Origin: UBA6522 sp965237785
Lineage (GTDB): Bacteria > Pseudomonadota > Gammaproteobacteria > Steroidobacterales > Rariloculaceae
Assembly: GCA_965237785.1 (NCBI GenBank)
Contig: OZ250159.1
Location: 1,984,001-2,048,000, forward strand
Reading direction: 5' to 3'
DNA: 64,000 bases
This document shows positions 26,628 to 35,201 of this stretch, piece by piece; within the stretch, counting starts at the first letter, position 1; each line of letters starts with the position of its first letter. A program made the position numbers and the translations under genes. The notes beneath the pieces were generated by a model. That model was not told where the DNA came from and did no database searches. It saw nothing but the letters and a program-made list of their open reading frames with translations.

Positions 26628-27960
26628 GCAGATACCAGCCGCTGCGATCACGGTAACGATCCCGATAAACCCACAGCCGCTCGCCCTTGCTGCCGGAAGC
26701 GATGTAGTAGTCCCTGCTGGTATCGCGTCCCTCCCACCAGCCGGCTTCAACCCGCTCGGGTCCGGACTTCAGCCGTAAAGGCTTCCGGCCGCCGTCGGCG
26801 GAGGCGACTCCGACCGGTTCGGGCAGAAGCCACAAAGGCCGCCTCGGGTACCCGGGAGAATCCGCCACGGCAGCGGCCGGCCCGGCCCGTACGTCCTTCG
26901 ATCGGCTCCAGGCCGCCTCGGGCCGATGATCCTCGGCCAGCCCCAGGCCGTAGATATCCTCCGCGCTGAAACGCGTGTGCAAACGTGCGATCAACTCGCC
27001 CAGAGTGGTTTTCAGCGCAATATCCGTACAAGCCGGAAACAACGTCGAATTCACCCCCGTCATGGGCTCGCTTTTCCCTGTCGTCAGGCTCAACGCGGTA
27101 ACCGGTGCGGGCAGAGACAGAGTTTCCAACCGACTCAGAAAAAGATCGGTTATCTTTTTCGATTCATAAGTGGGCATGACCAGATTGATGCGCGTGACCG
27201 TTGCCGGTCGGCGCAAATGATGAAACCCGTACTGGCAACTTGTGATCTGCGCCTGGTGTGCATGGAGCGCATCGGCGAGTCGGTGGATGAGTTTTCGACC
27301 TGCGTTGGCGATGACTTCCGGCTCTGTGACCTCTTCCTGGAATTCCACGATGGAACTGAAACGCTGGTCCGGACAGAATTCGGCCCTCAAGTCCGGCCGG
27401 CCCAGTGATTTGTCGAGGTCGTCGAGATACCGCTTGCCCACTCGGCGAACAAATCCCCCGCGGGGCAATCGCAAACAATCGCCGACCGTCCTTATTCCCA
27501 TTTTTTTCAACAGCAGTTGAGTGGCATCCGGCCACCCCGTAACCGCCAGGGGCAGGGCACCCAGACGACCCGTCAACTGCTGTCCGGACAGCACATCTTC
27601 TTGTCCACCACGAGCCAGCCAAAGCGCGGCCAATGCCGTGGGCGCCATGCAGAGATGAGCCGTCAGGCGGCGCCGGTCCAGCTCTTTCCCGAGCGCGTGT
27701 TTGATCGGATCGATTCCCCCCCACAATTTGAGACTTCCGCCAATTTCCAATACCAGGGCCCGGGGCGGTTCCAGACTCACCAGCGGTGTTATTCGCCGCA
27801 CCCGGGAAGCCACCGAAACAAGCTCCTCATGTGCTTCCGGCGACAGCGCCGGCATGTGAACCGCAACCCACAACCGGTGCGGCCTTGGAGAAGATGCAGG
27901 GCGCCGGGTTGGGGAGGTCTCCCCGTCCCCGACATAAAGGGCTTTGAGCGGTTGAGCCAT
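26611..27960 (-). CDS. imuB: Y-family polymerase-like protein ImuB
   Basis: A 449-residue inactive Y-family polymerase relative that acts as the hub of the mutasome, bridging DnaE2, ImuA and the beta clamp. The N-terminal LWVAVHMPALSPEAHE replaces the catalytic D-x-D-x-F-F-A motif of DinB-type polymerases, as expected for ImuB. PRALVLEIGGSLKLWGG and the little-finger-like region FSAEDIYGLGLAEDHRPEAAW are family features. The C-terminus holds the conserved WWEGRDTSRDYYIASGSKGERLWVYRDR region. It begins six bases after the imuA stop. Confidence 0.93.
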   Translation of the reverse strand: MAQPLKALYVGDGETSPTRRPASSPRPHRLWVAVHMPALSPEAHEELVSVASRVRRITPLVSLEPPRALVLEIGGSLKLWGGIDPIKHALGKELDRRRLTAHLCMAPTALAALWLARGGQEDVLSGQQLTGRLGALPLAVTGWPDATQLLLKKMGIRTVGDCLRLPRGGFVRRVGKRYLDDLDKSLGRPDLRAEFCPDQRFSSIVEFQEEVTEPEVIANAGRKLIHRLADALHAHQAQITSCQYGFHHLRRPATVTRINLVMPTYESKKITDLFLSRLETLSLPAPVTALSLTTGKSEPMTGVNSTLFPACTDIALKTTLGELIARLHTRFSAEDIYGLGLAEDHRPEAAWSRSKDVRAGPAAAVADSPGYPRRPLWLLPEPVGVASADGGRKPLRLKSGPERVEAGWWEGRDTSRDYYIASGSKGERLWVYRDRYRDRSGWYLHGIFG

Positions 27961-27966
27961 ATCAGG

Positions 27967-28656
27967 CTAATTGTCCAGGTCATCCCGATGTGGGTTAACC
28001 CGCCTGACGCGTTCGGCATCGCTTTGACACCGGTCATCGAAGCGAATACAGACTACGCCGGGACGGCCGCCACGGCACTTGAGTATTTCGATTTGAGTCT
28101 GTCCACCCATCGCCGTAAGCCGCACTCTCAAGGTGGCGGGCGAACGCTGCCGAGAGGCGTCGAGAGGCCGAAACAATACCGCCCAGCACCGCCCTGCTTC
28201 GGCGGCGAGTTGCAACCGCCGCAACGCGATGTTGTCCGTGGCGCGCACCCAGGCCAGAACGGCGGCGCAGGCACCGAAACGCAGCGCCTGTTCCATGGCC
28301 CACGGGACGTCGCGATGCCCCCGGGCGCTTGCTTGATCGCGGACGATGAGCACCCGGTTCAAATCGATGCCCTGGCTGCGCAAGGCCGGTGCATAAGGAA
28401 TAAAGGGGGGTGCGATCCAGACGATACCGCCCGTGTTGCCCTTTCCCCCCACGCGCGCCAGAGCGGGCATCAGCAGGCTCAGTTCACCGATGCCGTAATG
28501 CTCCGTCAGGATCTCGGTCAATCCCTTGGCCGGCCAACCGCCTCCCGGCAAGTGGCGGTCCAGGACCTCAAACCCGGTTGAGTGGGTGTTCCGGGAAGTG
28601 AGGGTTTCCCCCGCTCGCCAAATGAGAGGGCGATCGACGAATTGCTCGATATCCAC
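27967..28656 (-). CDS. imuA: Translesion synthesis accessory protein ImuA
   Basis: A 229-residue RecA-related protein found in SOS mutagenesis cassettes. Typical segments are TGFEVLDRHLPGGGWPAKGLTEIL, where the P-loop is degenerate, GIVWIAPPFIPYAPALRSQGIDL, and WAMEQALRFGACAAVLAWV. It sits between lexA (16 bp gap) and imuB (6 bp gap), giving the canonical lexA-imuA-imuB-dnaE2 order. It is thought to interact with RecA and ImuB; that role is taken from the family. Confidence 0.92.
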   Translation of the reverse strand: MDIEQFVDRPLIWRAGETLTSRNTHSTGFEVLDRHLPGGGWPAKGLTEILTEHYGIGELSLLMPALARVGGKGNTGGIVWIAPPFIPYAPALRSQGIDLNRVLIVRDQASARGHRDVPWAMEQALRFGACAAVLAWVRATDNIALRRLQLAAEAGRCWAVLFRPLDASRQRSPATLRVRLTAMGGQTQIEILKCRGGRPGVVCIRFDDRCQSDAERVRRVNPHRDDLDN

Positions 28657-28672
28657 TGGACCGCAGCCGGCA

Positions 28673-29281
28673 TCAAACGTTATTGCGCATGACCCCGACC
28701 ACGATGCCTTCGATGGTCATGTCCTGGGTTCTGAGATCGACCCGAATCGGGTCGAAATCCGGGTTCTCCGGCATGAGCCACACCTGATGTCCCTCCTGGC
28801 GATAGCGTTTTACGGTCACTTCGTCTTCCAGACGGATCACCGCGATCTGCCCGTTTCTGATATCCACCGAGCGTTGCACCGCCACGAAATCGCCATCCAG
28901 GATGCCTGCATCCCGCATGCTCATACCCTGAATCCTGAGCAGGAAATGAGGCTCCGACCTGAAAAATGCCGGATCGATCCGATAACGGGCTTCAATATGT
29001 TCTTCGGCCAATATGGGCTCGCCGGCGGCAACCCGGCCCACCATTGGCAGCCCCATATGTTCCGGCAAAAGCTCCCGCAGACGGATCCCACGGGAAATGC
29101 CCGGCAAAAGCTCAATCACGCCCTTGCGCTGCAAAGCCCTGAGATGTTCCTCCGCGGCGTTGACCGAACGGAAGCCCAGTTCCCGGGCGATTTCCGCGCG
29201 TGTGGGGGGCAGATTGGATTCAAGGATAACTCTTTGAATCAAAGAAAGAATTTCTTGTTGTCGAGCAGTGAGTCCGAGCAT
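28673..29281 (-). CDS. lexA: SOS repressor LexA
   Basis: Transcriptional repressor that self-cleaves on contact with RecA filaments. The 202 residues comprise an N-terminal winged helix (LTARQQEILSLIQ, PTRAEIARELGFRSVNAAEEHLRAL), the cleavage site A86-G87 (VAAGEPI), and the catalytic dyad Ser121 (GMSMRDAGI) and Lys158 (VKRYRQEG). It is the first gene of the mutasome operon and carries two SOS boxes directly upstream, so it should repress itself and imuABC. No convincing Shine-Dalgarno sequence is seen before the ATG. Confidence 0.97.
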   Translation of the reverse strand: MLGLTARQQEILSLIQRVILESNLPPTRAEIARELGFRSVNAAEEHLRALQRKGVIELLPGISRGIRLRELLPEHMGLPMVGRVAAGEPILAEEHIEARYRIDPAFFRSEPHFLLRIQGMSMRDAGILDGDFVAVQRSVDIRNGQIAVIRLEDEVTVKRYRQEGHQVWLMPENPDFDPIRVDLRTQDMTIEGIVVGVMRNNV

Positions 29282-29290
29282 GATGGATAA

Positions 29291-29306
29291 CTGTATATAA
29301 ATACAA
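29291..29306. promoter_or_regulatory. SOS box (LexA operator) proximal to lexA
   Basis: CTGTATATAAATACAA matches the gammaproteobacterial operator CTGT-N8-ACAG at all but the last base. It ends nine bases before the lexA start codon on the minus strand, where bound LexA would block transcription or early elongation. Confidence 0.85.
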
Positions 29307-29309
29307 TAA

Positions 29310-29325
29310 CTGGCATTGTATACAG
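29310..29325. promoter_or_regulatory. Second SOS box upstream of lexA
   Basis: CTGGCATTGTATACAG matches CTGT-N8-ACAG with one mismatch in the left half. It lies three bases from the first box, giving the tandem operator arrangement known for lexA in E. coli. It may also influence the divergent lipoprotein gene at 29436. Confidence 0.78.
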
Positions 29326-29435
29326 GCGCTCGAAAAAATCAACCTCGAAAACGCACGACGCCTATCCAATTGCAATCAAACCTGCTTTGGGAAATAATGC
29401 GCCGGTCTTATCACTTTCACTTTCAGGGGATATTT

Positions 29436-29729
29436 ATGGGCAGGAAACTCCAGCTGGGCGCGCTTTTGGCCGTCTTGACATATGCCAGCGGATGCACGCC
29501 ATCGTATCATGCGACGCTTCAACAGATTGACGAAATACGTGCGATTGCAGAGAGCGCAAGAAGCGCGGCCGAAGCAGCCACCGGTCAGACCGGTGCAGCC
29601 GAGCAGATGGCGTCAGAAGCTCAGGCTACCGCAAACGAAGCTCTCGCCGCCGCCAACGCAGCTCAAGCTTGTTGCGATGCCACCAACGAGAGAGTGGATC
29701 GCATATTCGAGGTAGAAGCCGCCAAATAA
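29436..29729 (+). CDS. Lpp/OprI-like alanine-zipper lipoprotein with C-terminal lysine
   Basis: A 97-residue small outer-membrane lipoprotein. The signal peptide LGALLAVLTYASGC gives lipidated Cys20. The mature part is a long helix rich in Ala, Gln and Glu with heptad-like spacing (IAESARSAAEAA, AQATANEALAAANAAQ) that should trimerise. It ends ...EVEAAK, a C-terminal lysine like that of Braun lipoprotein, which is joined to peptidoglycan. ATG 29436 has AGGGGA five to six bases upstream, and gives a better lipoprotein signal than ATG 29316 or 29397. It is convergent with a gene for an L,D-transpeptidase, the enzyme class that makes that bond. A vicinal Cys79-Cys80 pair near the C-terminus is unusual. 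Confidence 0.85.
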   Translation: MGRKLQLGALLAVLTYASGCTPSYHATLQQIDEIRAIAESARSAAEAATGQTGAAEQMASEAQATANEALAAANAAQACCDATNERVDRIFEVEAAK

Positions 29730-29763
29730 TCCAGGCTGGCTACAGCACTTGGCCGGGGCGTTC

Positions 29764-30693
29764 TTACTCTGGAGTTCGGTCCGCGACGCTGACCAACGAA
29801 ACGAATTCCGGAACGCCCCGTGACCTTTGTGCGGCGCGTTCCGCAAGCGCCCAATCGAAGCCCCTACCTTGGCCCTCTTCGGTGGCGGCGACGAACGCGC
29901 GAGTCAGTTCCGTCATCGTCCAGGCGTCATCTTCCAATTCTTCATCCAGCGGCGGATGGGCTTCGATATAGAAGCCCCTTTCGCTCCACCCCACCTTATA
30001 AGGCTGATTGACGATTTGCACGGGCGTTCCGGTGGGCACCGTTTCGAACAGCGCTTCGATGTCTTCCGGGAACATGCGAATGCAACCATGCGTCACCCGC
30101 ATGCCCAAGCCGGACGGTTTATTTGTCCCATGGATCAAGTAACCGGGGATGCTCAGCCGCATGGCATACTCACCCAGCGGATTATCGGGTCCCGGAGGAA
30201 CCACGCGGGGTAGAGGCCGCCCCTCCGCGGCGTGCTCCTGGCGAATAGATTCGGGCGGATACCAGGCTGGATTGGGAGTCTTGGTCACGATCTTCGACCA
30301 TCCCAGGGGCGTTCCCCACTCCATGCGCCCGATGCTCACCGGGTGAGTGATGACCCGTCCGGAATCGCCGTCGGGGAAGTAGTAGAGCCGCAGTTCGGGT
30401 AGATTGATGATCACGCCCCGACGCGGCGCGTTCGGAAGCACGAACTGAGTCGGCAGGACGATCTGGGTACCCTCGCCCGGCAACCAGGGGTCCACTTCGG
30501 GATTGGCCTGTTTCAGCTCTTCGAAGCCGAGATTGTACCGCCGCGCGAACTTGACGAAGGTATCCTCGTACTCGGCGGTAATCACCCTCGTCTCACCGAC
30601 GACGCCGCTGTCCGGCGAAAGCGCCAATTCCAACGCTCCGGCTCCGCTGAACGGAACCAGTACAAGCAACAATGGGCTAACGGACTTCCTCAT
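29764..30693 (-). CDS. L,D-transpeptidase (ErfK/YbiS/YcfS/YnhG family) with LysM-like domain
   Basis: Periplasmic cysteine transpeptidase acting on meso-diaminopimelate stems of peptidoglycan, either cross-linking them or attaching an Lpp-type lipoprotein. Signal peptide at residues 1-20; LysM-like segment EYEDTFVKFARRYNLGFEELKQANPE; YkuD catalytic domain with H188-G..., then S-x-x-x-H202-G-C204-I-R-M, the complete catalytic motif. ATG 30693 is preceded by GAGG at good spacing; an ATG twelve bases earlier is possible. A TATAAT hexamer at 30702-30707 (minus strand) could be the -10 box. The lysine-ended lipoprotein gene next door is its likely substrate gene. Confidence 0.92.
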   Translation of the reverse strand: MRKSVSPLLLVLVPFSGAGALELALSPDSGVVGETRVITAEYEDTFVKFARRYNLGFEELKQANPEVDPWLPGEGTQIVLPTQFVLPNAPRRGVIINLPELRLYYFPDGDSGRVITHPVSIGRMEWGTPLGWSKIVTKTPNPAWYPPESIRQEHAAEGRPLPRVVPPGPDNPLGEYAMRLSIPGYLIHGTNKPSGLGMRVTHGCIRMFPEDIEALFETVPTGTPVQIVNQPYKVGWSERGFYIEAHPPLDEELEDDAWTMTELTRAFVAATEEGQGRGFDWALAERAAQRSRGVPEFVSLVSVADRTPE

Positions 30694-30746
30694 CTCGCAC
30701 CTCATTATAACCGCGATCCGATCGCGTGTAGCCTGGACCCGGGAAT

Positions 30747-31700
30747 TCAGTACCGCAGCAGTGCCGCTCCCCAGGTGAAACCGCCTCCGAACGCCTCCAG
30801 CAACACCAGGTCGCCGCGCTTGATCCGCCCATCGCGGACGGCCGTATCGAGCGCCATCGGAATCGATGCCGCCGAGGTGTTGCCGTGATCCTTAACCGTA
30901 AGCACGACACGCTCCATGGGCAATCCAAGTCGCTTGGCCGTAGCCTTGATGATACGCAAGTTCGCCTGATGGGGCACGAACCAATTAATCTGACCCTGCT
31001 CCAGCCCGTTGTCCTCAAGGACTCTGTCCACCATGCGCTCGAGCGTGCGAACGGCGACCTTGAACACTTCATTCCCCTTCATGATCAAGGTTGCCGCGCC
31101 CTCCTCCTTGACCCTCGAAACACCACTGTCAGCGTAGAGAAGGTTGCGGTAGCGGCCGTCGGCGCCCAAATCGGTGTAGACGATACCGGCCTCATCGGAA
31201 GCTTCGAGAACGACTGCACCCGCGCCGTCACCGAACAAAACGCATGTTTCCCGATCGGTCCAGTCCATAAGCCGCGACATGACCTCCGCACCGCTCACCA
31301 GCGCACGCCTGGCCCGGCCGTCGCGGATGAACTGATCCGCCACGGAGAGCGCGTAGACGAATCCGCTGCAAGCCGCTTCGACGCTGAACGCGGCGCCGGA
31401 CATGCCCATCCGTTCCTGCAGCAGGCAGGCAACGTTGGGAAACACCAGATCGGGCGTGCAGGTTCCCACTATCACGAGATCGATCTCCTTCGGCTCAAGC
31501 CCTGCCGCGTCCAGCGCCATCCGGCAAGCCTGCTCCGACAAGTCGCTGGTGGCCTCGTCGTCGGCGGCGATGTGCCTGCGCTCGATACCGGTACGCGTGC
31601 GGATCCACTCGTCCGAGGTATCGATCATGGTCTCCAGTTCGAAGTTGGTCAGCACCCGTTCGGGCAAGTATTTCCCCGTGCCGGCTATGCGTGAATACAT
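30747..31700 (-). CDS. fabH: 3-oxoacyl-[acyl-carrier-protein] synthase III
   Basis: Condenses acetyl-CoA with malonyl-ACP to start fatty acid synthesis. 317 residues with the catalytic triad Cys111 (SVEAACSGF), His244 (WFVPHQANLRI) and Asn274 (DHGNTSAAS). Its start overlaps the plsX stop by 16 bp, in the conserved yceD-rpmF-plsX-fabH order. The usual continuation fabD-fabG-acpP is not found downstream; the L,D-transpeptidase follows instead. Confidence 0.96.
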   Translation of the reverse strand: MYSRIAGTGKYLPERVLTNFELETMIDTSDEWIRTRTGIERRHIAADDEATSDLSEQACRMALDAAGLEPKEIDLVIVGTCTPDLVFPNVACLLQERMGMSGAAFSVEAACSGFVYALSVADQFIRDGRARRALVSGAEVMSRLMDWTDRETCVLFGDGAGAVVLEASDEAGIVYTDLGADGRYRNLLYADSGVSRVKEEGAATLIMKGNEVFKVAVRTLERMVDRVLEDNGLEQGQINWFVPHQANLRIIKATAKRLGLPMERVVLTVKDHGNTSAASIPMALDTAVRDGRIKRGDLVLLEAFGGGFTWGAALLRY

Positions 31701-32707
31701 TGCTCTTCCATGAGATTGGCGATCTGTACGGGTACGCCGCTGCGCGCTTCCGTAATCGCCGTGTGCATGGCATTTTCGAACGCCACGGCGTCCGCGGCGC
31801 CATGGCTCTTGATGACAATACCGTTAAGACCGACCAGCGTCGCGCCGTTGTAGCGGCGCGAATCCAACCGGCAGCGGACCGCATTGAGGGCCGTGCCCGC
31901 GGCGACGCCCTGGACTTGCCGAATCGGGTTGCGCCGAAACTCCTCCCGCAGAATCGAAGCGACGAAGCCCGCCACCCCTTCCATCGTTTTGAGCGCCACG
32001 TTGCCCACGAAGCCATCGCTGACGACCACATCCGCCTTGCCGTTGAAGATTCCGTCGCCCTCGATGTAACCCACGTAGTTCAGCGGGCTGCGGCTCAACA
32101 ACTCCGCGGCCTTGCGAACCTGCTCGTTTCCCTTGATGTCCTCCAGCCCGATGTTGAGCAGCGCGACGCGCGCGCGTTCGATGTCGAGAATGCCCTCCGC
32201 AACGACGGAACCCATGATCGCGAACTGGAGCAAGTGCTGCGCGCTGCAACCCACGTTGGCCCCCAAATCCAGCATGAACGTGGACCCGTTGCCCAGGCAG
32301 GGTACCGCGGAAATGATGGCGGGCCGATCCACCCCGGGCAACGTCTTGAGGACGTAACGCGCGGTCGCCATCAGCGCTCCGGTGTTTCCGGAACTGACGC
32401 AGGCATCCGCGTCACCGCTTCGCACAGCCTCGATCGCGAGGCGCATGGACGATTTTTTCTTCCGGCGCAGCGCGTCCCCCGGAGACTCGTCCATGCCAAC
32501 GACTTCCGTTGTCGGAATGAATTGCAGCCGGCTGCCGTACCGGTCGGCGGCTGCGGCTCGCGCCTGTTCCAGGGTGGAAGGCAAACCAAACAGAAGAAAA
32601 TCGGCCGAATCGTCCCTTTCCAGCGCCGCCAATGCCGCCGGCACAACGGCCTCCGGCCCACGGTCGCCACCCATGGCGTCAAGCGCGATCGTGACCTTGC
32701 GTGTCAT
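31685..32707 (-). CDS. plsX: Phosphate acyltransferase PlsX
   Basis: Makes acyl-phosphate from acyl-ACP for phospholipid synthesis. From ATG 32707 it has 340 residues: KVTIALDAMGGDRGPEAVVP at the N-terminus, SSGNTGALMATARYVLKTLPG, LDLGANVGCSAQHLLQFA and GFVGNVALKTMEGV. The frame extends upstream to 32797, but the family start is MTRKVTIALD. Overlaps fabH by 16 bp. Confidence 0.96.
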   Translation of the reverse strand: MTRKVTIALDAMGGDRGPEAVVPAALAALERDDSADFLLFGLPSTLEQARAAAADRYGSRLQFIPTTEVVGMDESPGDALRRKKKSSMRLAIEAVRSGDADACVSSGNTGALMATARYVLKTLPGVDRPAIISAVPCLGNGSTFMLDLGANVGCSAQHLLQFAIMGSVVAEGILDIERARVALLNIGLEDIKGNEQVRKAAELLSRSPLNYVGYIEGDGIFNGKADVVVSDGFVGNVALKTMEGVAGFVASILREEFRRNPIRQVQGVAAGTALNAVRCRLDSRRYNGATLVGLNGIVIKSHGAADAVAFENAMHTAITEARSGVPVQIANLMEEQCIHA

Positions 32708-32863
32708 GCGTGCGCTACCGATGGAGACAGCGGCGCTCTGACACGGCGTCGCGCCGGGCACTGCGGAAACGGTCCGGAAGGGATATCGGATCAGCATGCG
32801 TGACAGGCAATTTGCGGGATTCCGCTTTAGGGAGATTCTTGCGGGTGATCGCCGATCACGGCA

Positions 32864-33058
32864 CTACTCTTCCTGCGCTTCGGGCTTGGGAACGTCCATG
32901 ACCTTGCGTCCTCTATAGAACCCCTCGGCGGTCACGTGGTGACGCATGTGCGATTCGCCAGAGGTCGGATCGATGGACGTAGCGGCGCCTTTCAACCCGT
33001 CGTGGGCGCGCCGCATGTCCCGCCTCGATCGCGTCTTACGTTTTTTCTGGACTGCCAT
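32864..33058 (-). CDS. rpmF: 50S ribosomal protein L32
   Basis: A 64-residue basic ribosomal protein: MAVQKKRKTRSRRDMRRAHD start and HHVTAEGFYRGRKVMD end. It is the cysteine-free form seen in enteric bacteria, so no zinc ribbon. It lies 13 bp after yceD; the 156 bp before plsX may hold its own control signals. Confidence 0.97.
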   Translation of the reverse strand: MAVQKKRKTRSRRDMRRAHDGLKGAATSIDPTSGESHMRHHVTAEGFYRGRKVMDVPKPEAQEE

Positions 33059-33071
33059 TCCTCAATTCTCC

Positions 33072-33584
33072 TCAGTGACTTGCAAGCGGTGAATTCATCG
33101 ATTCCTCACCGCTTTCATTTTCCAGCGCCCGCGGACTCCGAACCAGCACGCCGCATTGCTCAACTCGGACGTGCCGCGGTATCAGCGGCAGCGAAACTAT
33201 GAGCTCGTCCTCCACGAACGTTGCGGGCTGAAAGCGGTCATCGGCCAGTGCAATCGGCTCGAAATCCGCCGGCACTCCCGCCGGTATCGACTCACTCCCA
33301 ACGACCACGAAGGAGACTCGGCGCAACGCCCGCTCGTCCATCGGTTCCAGGCAACGCTGACACTGGAGTTTGAAACTCGCGTCGTATTCTAACCGCACAG
33401 TGGTATAACCTGATGCCTGTTGGCCAAATTTAAGTCCAACTCGTACACTTCCGTGGTCCGAGTGCAAAAATTCACGAAACCGTGTCAACCGCTTGACCTC
33501 GATCTCGCCAGTCAATAGGACTTCGCGTTGACCGAGTACTTCCAGGGCATTCAATCTGTACCAAGCGTACAACGAACGAGGCAT
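33072..33584 (-). CDS. yceD: YceD family protein (DUF177)
   Basis: A 170-residue protein universally paired with rpmF and linked in bacteria and chloroplasts to 23S rRNA or ribosome maturation. The recognisable core is LQCQRCLEPMDERALRRVSFV with a CxxC pair, then an acidic C-terminal half (VEDELIVSLPLIPRH). First gene of the yceD-rpmF-plsX-fabH run and divergent from maf (59 bp between starts). Confidence 0.9.
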   Translation of the reverse strand: MPRSLYAWYRLNALEVLGQREVLLTGEIEVKRLTRFREFLHSDHGSVRVGLKFGQQASGYTTVRLEYDASFKLQCQRCLEPMDERALRRVSFVVVGSESIPAGVPADFEPIALADDRFQPATFVEDELIVSLPLIPRHVRVEQCGVLVRSPRALENESGEESMNSPLASH

Positions 33585-33643
33585 AAGCGATTCATGATAG
33601 GTATCGGGCTTTCGAGTGTCAAAACCGGAGGTTACGCAGCATC

Positions 33644-34279
33644 ATGCCGCGGTTGATCCTCGGATCCAGTTCCGTGCACCGGCGCCGGCTGCTCGCCCGT
33701 TTGCAGCTTGAGTTCGAAACCCGGACCCCCGATGTGGACGAATCCGCCGAAGCGGGTGAAACCGCCCGGGAACTGGCCCTGCGCCTGGCCAATACCAAAG
33801 CCGAACGCGTCGCACAGACCCTCGGCGACTCCGACGCGGTGATCATCGGCTCCGATCAGGCGGCCGCGCTGAACGGCCGCTTGCTCAGAAAGCCGGGCGA
33901 CCGGAGCACCGCCATTGGTCAACTGCTGGAATGCCAGCGCGCGACCGTATCGTTTCATACCGCTTGCGTGGTCCGCGACGAACGGACCCGGCGCCGTTTT
34001 CACGGTGTCGACCATACCCGCGTGCGTTTTCTCGATCTCGATCGACGGCAGATCGAACGCTACGTGGAACTCGAACGCCCCTTTGACTGCGCGGGCGGGT
34101 TCAAGGCCGAGGGACTCGGAATCTCGCTCTTCGAGTCCATCGAATCAACGGATCCCAGCGCATTGCTCGGACTGCCGTTGATCTGGTTGTGTACGGTTCT
34201 CAGGGAGATCGGCCTCAACCCCCTCGGCCCCGTCGACCCCCTCGATCCCGCCGGGACGAGTCCAGCGTATCCAGGATAG
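33644..34279 (+). CDS. maf: Maf family nucleotide pyrophosphatase (YceF type)
   Basis: House-cleaning pyrophosphatase, YceF-type enzymes acting on m7GTP and related nucleotides. 211 residues; LILGSSSVHRRRLLARL carries the family N-terminal motif, IIGSDQAAALNGRLLRKPG the central Asp, and DCAGGFKAEGLGISLFE the last conserved block. Usual partner position beside yceD on the opposite strand. The last 65 bp overlap the convergent end of rluC. Confidence 0.93.
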   Translation: MPRLILGSSSVHRRRLLARLQLEFETRTPDVDESAEAGETARELALRLANTKAERVAQTLGDSDAVIIGSDQAAALNGRLLRKPGDRSTAIGQLLECQRATVSFHTACVVRDERTRRRFHGVDHTRVRFLDLDRRQIERYVELERPFDCAGGFKAEGLGISLFESIESTDPSALLGLPLIWLCTVLREIGLNPLGPVDPLDPAGTSPAYPG

Positions 34280-35201
34280 CCGACAATTCCCGCGGCAGCG
34301 GCGCGCTCACCGCGAAAACCTCCTCACCGTCGGGCCAGTCAAACGTCAGGGCATGCGCGTGCAAAAACATCCGCTCCAATCCCCGCGACGACATCGCGGC
34401 ATTGAACGCGCTGTCACCGTAACGCTCGTCGCCGGCAAGCGGGTGCCCGGCGTTGGCCGCATGAACTCGTATCTGATGGGTCCGCCCGGTGTCGATTGCG
34501 ACTTCCATCAGGGTCGCGCGCGTGCCGAAGTGGTCCACAACCCGGAAACGGCTCCGGGCCGACTTTCCCGCCGGGTCGATCTGGACAAAGCTCTCGCCGC
34601 GGCGCCGTCGAGTGCTTAACGACGCGTCGACATCCAATTGACCGTGAGGCCAATACCCTTGCACTAACGCCAAATACCGCTTGTCCACGCCGCCCGCGCG
34701 TAACAGTGCGTGCATCTGCCGCAGCGTGCTCCGGCGTTTGGCCACCATGAGACAGCCGGAAGTCCCGCGGTCCAACCGGTGGACCAGATCGGCCTTGCGC
34801 AGGCCCGGTGCAAGGCTGCGCAGGGCTTCGATACAGCCGAAGTCGACACCGCTCCCGGCATGTACGGGCATACCCGCGGGCTTATCCAACACGAGGAGCT
34901 TGCCGTCCTCGTACAGGATTCGTTCGGCAAGCCAACGCACCCGATTCGCCGGGACCGCGCTGGGTGAGGAGCCACGCCGGGAGACGGGCGGCACGCGCAC
35001 CCGATCGCCCTCCTTGAGGCGGTATCCGGCGCGCACGCGGCCGCTGTTGACCCGCACCTGGCCCGAGCGAATCAATTGATAGACGTGAGCGCGAGGTACT
35101 CCCCGCAGCGCACCGAGGAGAAAATTGTCCACACGTTGCCCGGCAGAGTCCGTATCGACTTCACGGTAGTGGGCGGCGGGGCGGGTCGTGGTTTCGGTCA
35201 T
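34215..35201 (-). CDS. rluC: Ribosomal large subunit pseudouridine synthase C
   Basis: Isomerises three uridines in 23S rRNA. 328 residues: S4 RNA-binding domain at about 18-75 (QRVDNFLLGALRGVPRAHVYQLIRSG), then the RluA-type catalytic domain with LVHRLDRGTSGCLMVAK, whose Asp is the nucleophile, and GRTHQIRVHAANAGHPLAGDERYG. The C-terminal tail (SRRDRGGRRGRGG) is Arg/Gly-rich. It is transcribed away from rne, a conserved arrangement. Confidence 0.95.
   Translation of the reverse strand: MTETTTRPAAHYREVDTDSAGQRVDNFLLGALRGVPRAHVYQLIRSGQVRVNSGRVRAGYRLKEGDRVRVPPVSRRGSSPSAVPANRVRWLAERILYEDGKLLVLDKPAGMPVHAGSGVDFGCIEALRSLAPGLRKADLVHRLDRGTSGCLMVAKRRSTLRQMHALLRAGGVDKRYLALVQGYWPHGQLDVDASLSTRRRRGESFVQIDPAGKSARSRFRVVDHFGTRATLMEVAIDTGRTHQIRVHAANAGHPLAGDERYGDSAFNAAMSSRGLERMFLHAHALTFDWPDGEEVFAVSAPLPRELSAILDTLDSSRRDRGGRRGRGG

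Noticed and set aside
29753..29820. Ten-base inverted repeat (GGGGCGTTC / GAACGCCCC) near the L,D-transpeptidase 3' end as a terminator
   Set aside because: Arms are about 46 bp apart, one lies inside the coding sequence, and no T-run follows.
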